This document shows, piece by piece, positions 54,309 to 56,129 of a stretch of 56,129 bases of DNA. Positions within the stretch are counted from its first letter, which is position 1. The number at the start of each line of letters is the position of its first letter. The stretch covers positions 191,520-247,648 of the forward strand of contig NZ_LZQD01000003.1 of NCBI RefSeq assembly GCF_001858025.1, read 5' to 3'. The position numbers and the translations under genes were made by a program. The notes under the pieces are model-generated. The model worked only from the letters and a program-made list of their open reading frames with translations, was not told the DNA's origin and ran no database searches. This DNA is from Trichormus sp. NMC-1. Its GTDB lineage: Bacteria > Cyanobacteriota > Cyanobacteriia > Cyanobacteriales > Nostocaceae.

Positions 54309-55898
54309 ATGGCTATAGGCTACGTCGCGCTTGTACTTCACGCACATTTACCCTTCGTTCGTCACCCAGAAAGTGACTACGTGCTGGAGGAAGAATGGCT
54401 TTATGAAGCCATCACCGAAACATATATCCCCTTATTGAAAGTATTTGAAGGTTTAAAGCGAGACGGTATCGACTTTAAAATCACGATGAGTATGACACCC
54501 CCTCTCGTGTCTATGCTGCGTGATCCTCTGCTCCAAGAACGCTATGACGCACACTTATCCCAACTAGAAGAACTTATAGAACTGGAAGCCGAGCGAAATG
54601 TCCAAAATGGGCATCTTCGTTATTTAGCTGAACATTATGCTGCTGAGTTCAACGAAGCGCGGGAGTTATGGGAACGTTATGACGGTGATTTAGTAACGGC
54701 TTTTAAAGGGTTCCAAGATACTAATAACTTAGAAATTATCACTTGCGGTGCTACTCACGGGTATTTACCGCTGATGAAAATGTATCCCCAAGCTGTGTGG
54801 GCGCAAATTCAAGTAGCTTGTGAACATTACGAAGAAACTTTTGGTAAAGCCCCCAGAGGGATTTGGTTGCCAGAATGCGCCTACTATGAAGGTTTAGATC
54901 GGATGTTGGCGGATGCGGGTTTGCGTTATTTCCTCACCGATGGACATGGTATATTATACGCTCGTCCCCGTCCCCGCTTCGGTACTTATGCCCCAATTTT
55001 CACTGAACCTGGTGTAGCAGCTTTTGGTCGAGATCATGAATCGTCTCAACAGGTATGGTCTTCTGAGGTAGGCTATCCTGGTGCAGCAGAATATCGGGAA
55101 TTTTACAAAGATTTGGGCTGGGAAGCTGAATATGAGTACATTAAGCCATACATCATGCCCAATGGTCAGCGGAAAAATACGGGCATTAAGTATCATAAAA
55201 TTACTGGACGTGGCTTAGGTCTTTCTGATAAAGCACTCTATGATCCTTATTGGGCTAAGGAAAAGGCGGCAGATCACGCCGCTAATTTTATGTATAACCG
55301 TGAACGGCAATCTGAGCATTTACACGGGATTATGGGTCGCCCACCAATTATTGTTTCGCCTTATGATGCGGAGTTATTCGGTCATTGGTGGTATGAGGGT
55401 CCTTGGTTTATTGATTACCTGTTCCGTAAGTCTTGGTATGACCAAAGTACTTATGAAATGACCCATTTGGCTGATTATTTACGAGATAATCCCACCCAAC
55501 AAGTCTGTCGTCCGGCTCAGTCGAGTTGGGGTTATAAGGGTTTCCACGAGTATTGGTTAAATGAAACAAACGCGTGGGTTTACCCACATTTACATAAAGC
55601 TGCGGAACGGATGATTGAAATATCAACTCTGGAACCAGAGGATGAATTACAGTGGAAAGCTTTAAACCAAGCAGCGAGAGAGTTATTATTAGCACAATCT
55701 TCTGACTGGGCGTTTATTATGCGGACGGGAACAATGGTTCCTTATGCGGTGAGAAGAACGCGATCGCACTTAATGCGGTTTAATAAACTGTATGAAGATG
55801 TGAAAATCGGTAAAGTTGATAGCGGTTGGCTGGAAAAAGTCGAATTAATGGATAATATTTTCCCCAATATCAACTATCGCGCTTACCGTCCGATGTAG
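54309..55898 (+). CDS. GH57 family 1,4-alpha-glucan branching enzyme
   Basis: In this 529-residue protein the first conserved region is LHAHLPFVRHPE (H11, H13). The nucleophile is E189 in GIWLPECAYYEG and the acid/base is D353 in VSPYDAELFGHWW, matching the spacing of the characterised archaeal GH57 branching enzymes. It makes alpha-1,6 branches in glycogen. It is monocistronic, and only 26 bp separate it from the truncated gene upstream, so its promoter must lie inside that remnant. A CAGGTGA STRR follows the stop. Confidence 0.93.
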   Translation: MAIGYVALVLHAHLPFVRHPESDYVLEEEWLYEAITETYIPLLKVFEGLKRDGIDFKITMSMTPPLVSMLRDPLLQERYDAHLSQLEELIELEAERNVQNGHLRYLAEHYAAEFNEARELWERYDGDLVTAFKGFQDTNNLEIITCGATHGYLPLMKMYPQAVWAQIQVACEHYEETFGKAPRGIWLPECAYYEGLDRMLADAGLRYFLTDGHGILYARPRPRFGTYAPIFTEPGVAAFGRDHESSQQVWSSEVGYPGAAEYREFYKDLGWEAEYEYIKPYIMPNGQRKNTGIKYHKITGRGLGLSDKALYDPYWAKEKAADHAANFMYNRERQSEHLHGIMGRPPIIVSPYDAELFGHWWYEGPWFIDYLFRKSWYDQSTYEMTHLADYLRDNPTQQVCRPAQSSWGYKGFHEYWLNETNAWVYPHLHKAAERMIEISTLEPEDELQWKALNQAARELLLAQSSDWAFIMRTGTMVPYAVRRTRSHLMRFNKLYEDVKIGKVDSGWLEKVELMDNIFPNINYRAYRPM

Positions 55899-55900
55899 TT

Positions 55901-56000
55901 GCAGGTGACAGGGGACAGGTGACAGGTGACAGAGTTGAAAGTCTGTTTGTGTCTAAGTTTTATCATCTGTTGATGTCCTAACCACCTTGATGGTTGCTAT
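55901..56000 (+). repeat. Dispersed ~100-bp repeat headed by CAGGTGA heptamers (copy B)
   Basis: CAGGTGACAGG begins about 3 bp after the branching enzyme stop, and TGTCTAAGTTTTATCAT and TGATGTCCTAACC follow as in copy A (2960-3101). Confidence 0.8.
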
Positions 56001-56031
56001 ATTCCCATTAACAAAGCAAAACCCCCAATTA

Positions 56032-56117
56032 AGATGGACAGCGATGGGGAAAGTTTTGAAAATTCTCCCCACCTCCCTACTTCCCCACCTGCACTGCCGC
56101 CGATTCTCCTCTGTACG
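56032..56117. repeat. 86-bp exact copy of part of rsgA, at the window end
   Basis: It is identical to 52635-52720. It is followed by GAGTTGAAAGTCT, which also stands at 55933-55945. The mosaic structure suggests duplication or misassembly. Confidence 0.9.
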
Positions 56118-56129
56118 AGTTGAAAGTCT

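Overview
The window looks like chromosomal DNA of a filamentous, probably heterocyst-forming cyanobacterium (Nostocales). The evidence is: an AT-rich base composition with many HIP1 octamers (GCGATCGC); abundant heptameric short tandem repeats (STRRs); XisH/XisI proteins; a knotless phytochrome of the Nostoc All2699 type; a cyanophycinase-like peptidase; a cyanobacterial type IV pilus motor cluster; and a GH57 branching enzyme. The species cannot be named from the sequence alone. No rRNA, tRNA or CRISPR array was found by eye.

Region by region. 0-6 kb (minus strand): GH57 glycosidase, NFU iron-sulfur scaffold, DUF3386 protein, GAF histidine kinase, small RHH-like protein. 6.6-12 kb: lepA, a Uma2 nuclease-like protein with a repeat-built coiled coil, a GT4 glycosyltransferase and an S51 peptidase. 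12.1-14.9 kb: a hicBA toxin-antitoxin pair whose toxin gene is split by a 145-bp MITE with a 3-bp target duplication, then a cysteine desulfurase and a Nudix hydrolase, each followed by a clear terminator. 15.4-18.2 kb: a divergent cupin / isochorismatase / amidohydrolase cluster that looks catabolic. 18.6-25.8 kb: an SLH-GHL10 protein, adenylate cyclase, pentapeptide-repeat protein, YraN, a DUF5895-like protein, and MltA coupled to a small upstream gene. 26-30.4 kb: a TIR-like protein and the knotless phytochrome kinase. 31-32.5 kb: an FAD monooxygenase.

32.5-40.1 kb is an accessory island: NADAR, ParDE, a MazEF-like pair, RelE/ParE with its antitoxin, Fic, a HEPN protein, XisHI, an orphan antitoxin and VapBC. 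The genes are separated by HIP1-rich tandem repeats, including five perfect copies of an 80-bp unit. The island also holds a fossil copy of the start of one antitoxin gene. This is the part most likely to hold undescribed biology, especially the adjacent Fic and HEPN genes.

40.2-46.7 kb: a saccharopine dehydrogenase-like oxidoreductase, an unknown protein, and the pilB-pilT-pilC motor genes. 47.4-53.7 kb: the chaperone set grpE-dnaK-dnaJ, with a tusA-like gene and rsgA joined to dnaJ by ATGA overlaps. A probable group II intron fossil and a MITE relic lie between dnaK and dnaJ. 53.7-55.9 kb: an N-terminally truncated DUF2887-type protein and the GH57 branching enzyme. The last 100 bases repeat 86 bp of rsgA exactly, which may be a real duplication or an assembly artefact.

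Two themes run across the window. STRRs very often begin at or within a few bases of stop codons, and several proteins take their last codons from them. At least three kinds of small inverted-repeat element are present, two of which duplicate TTA/TAA.
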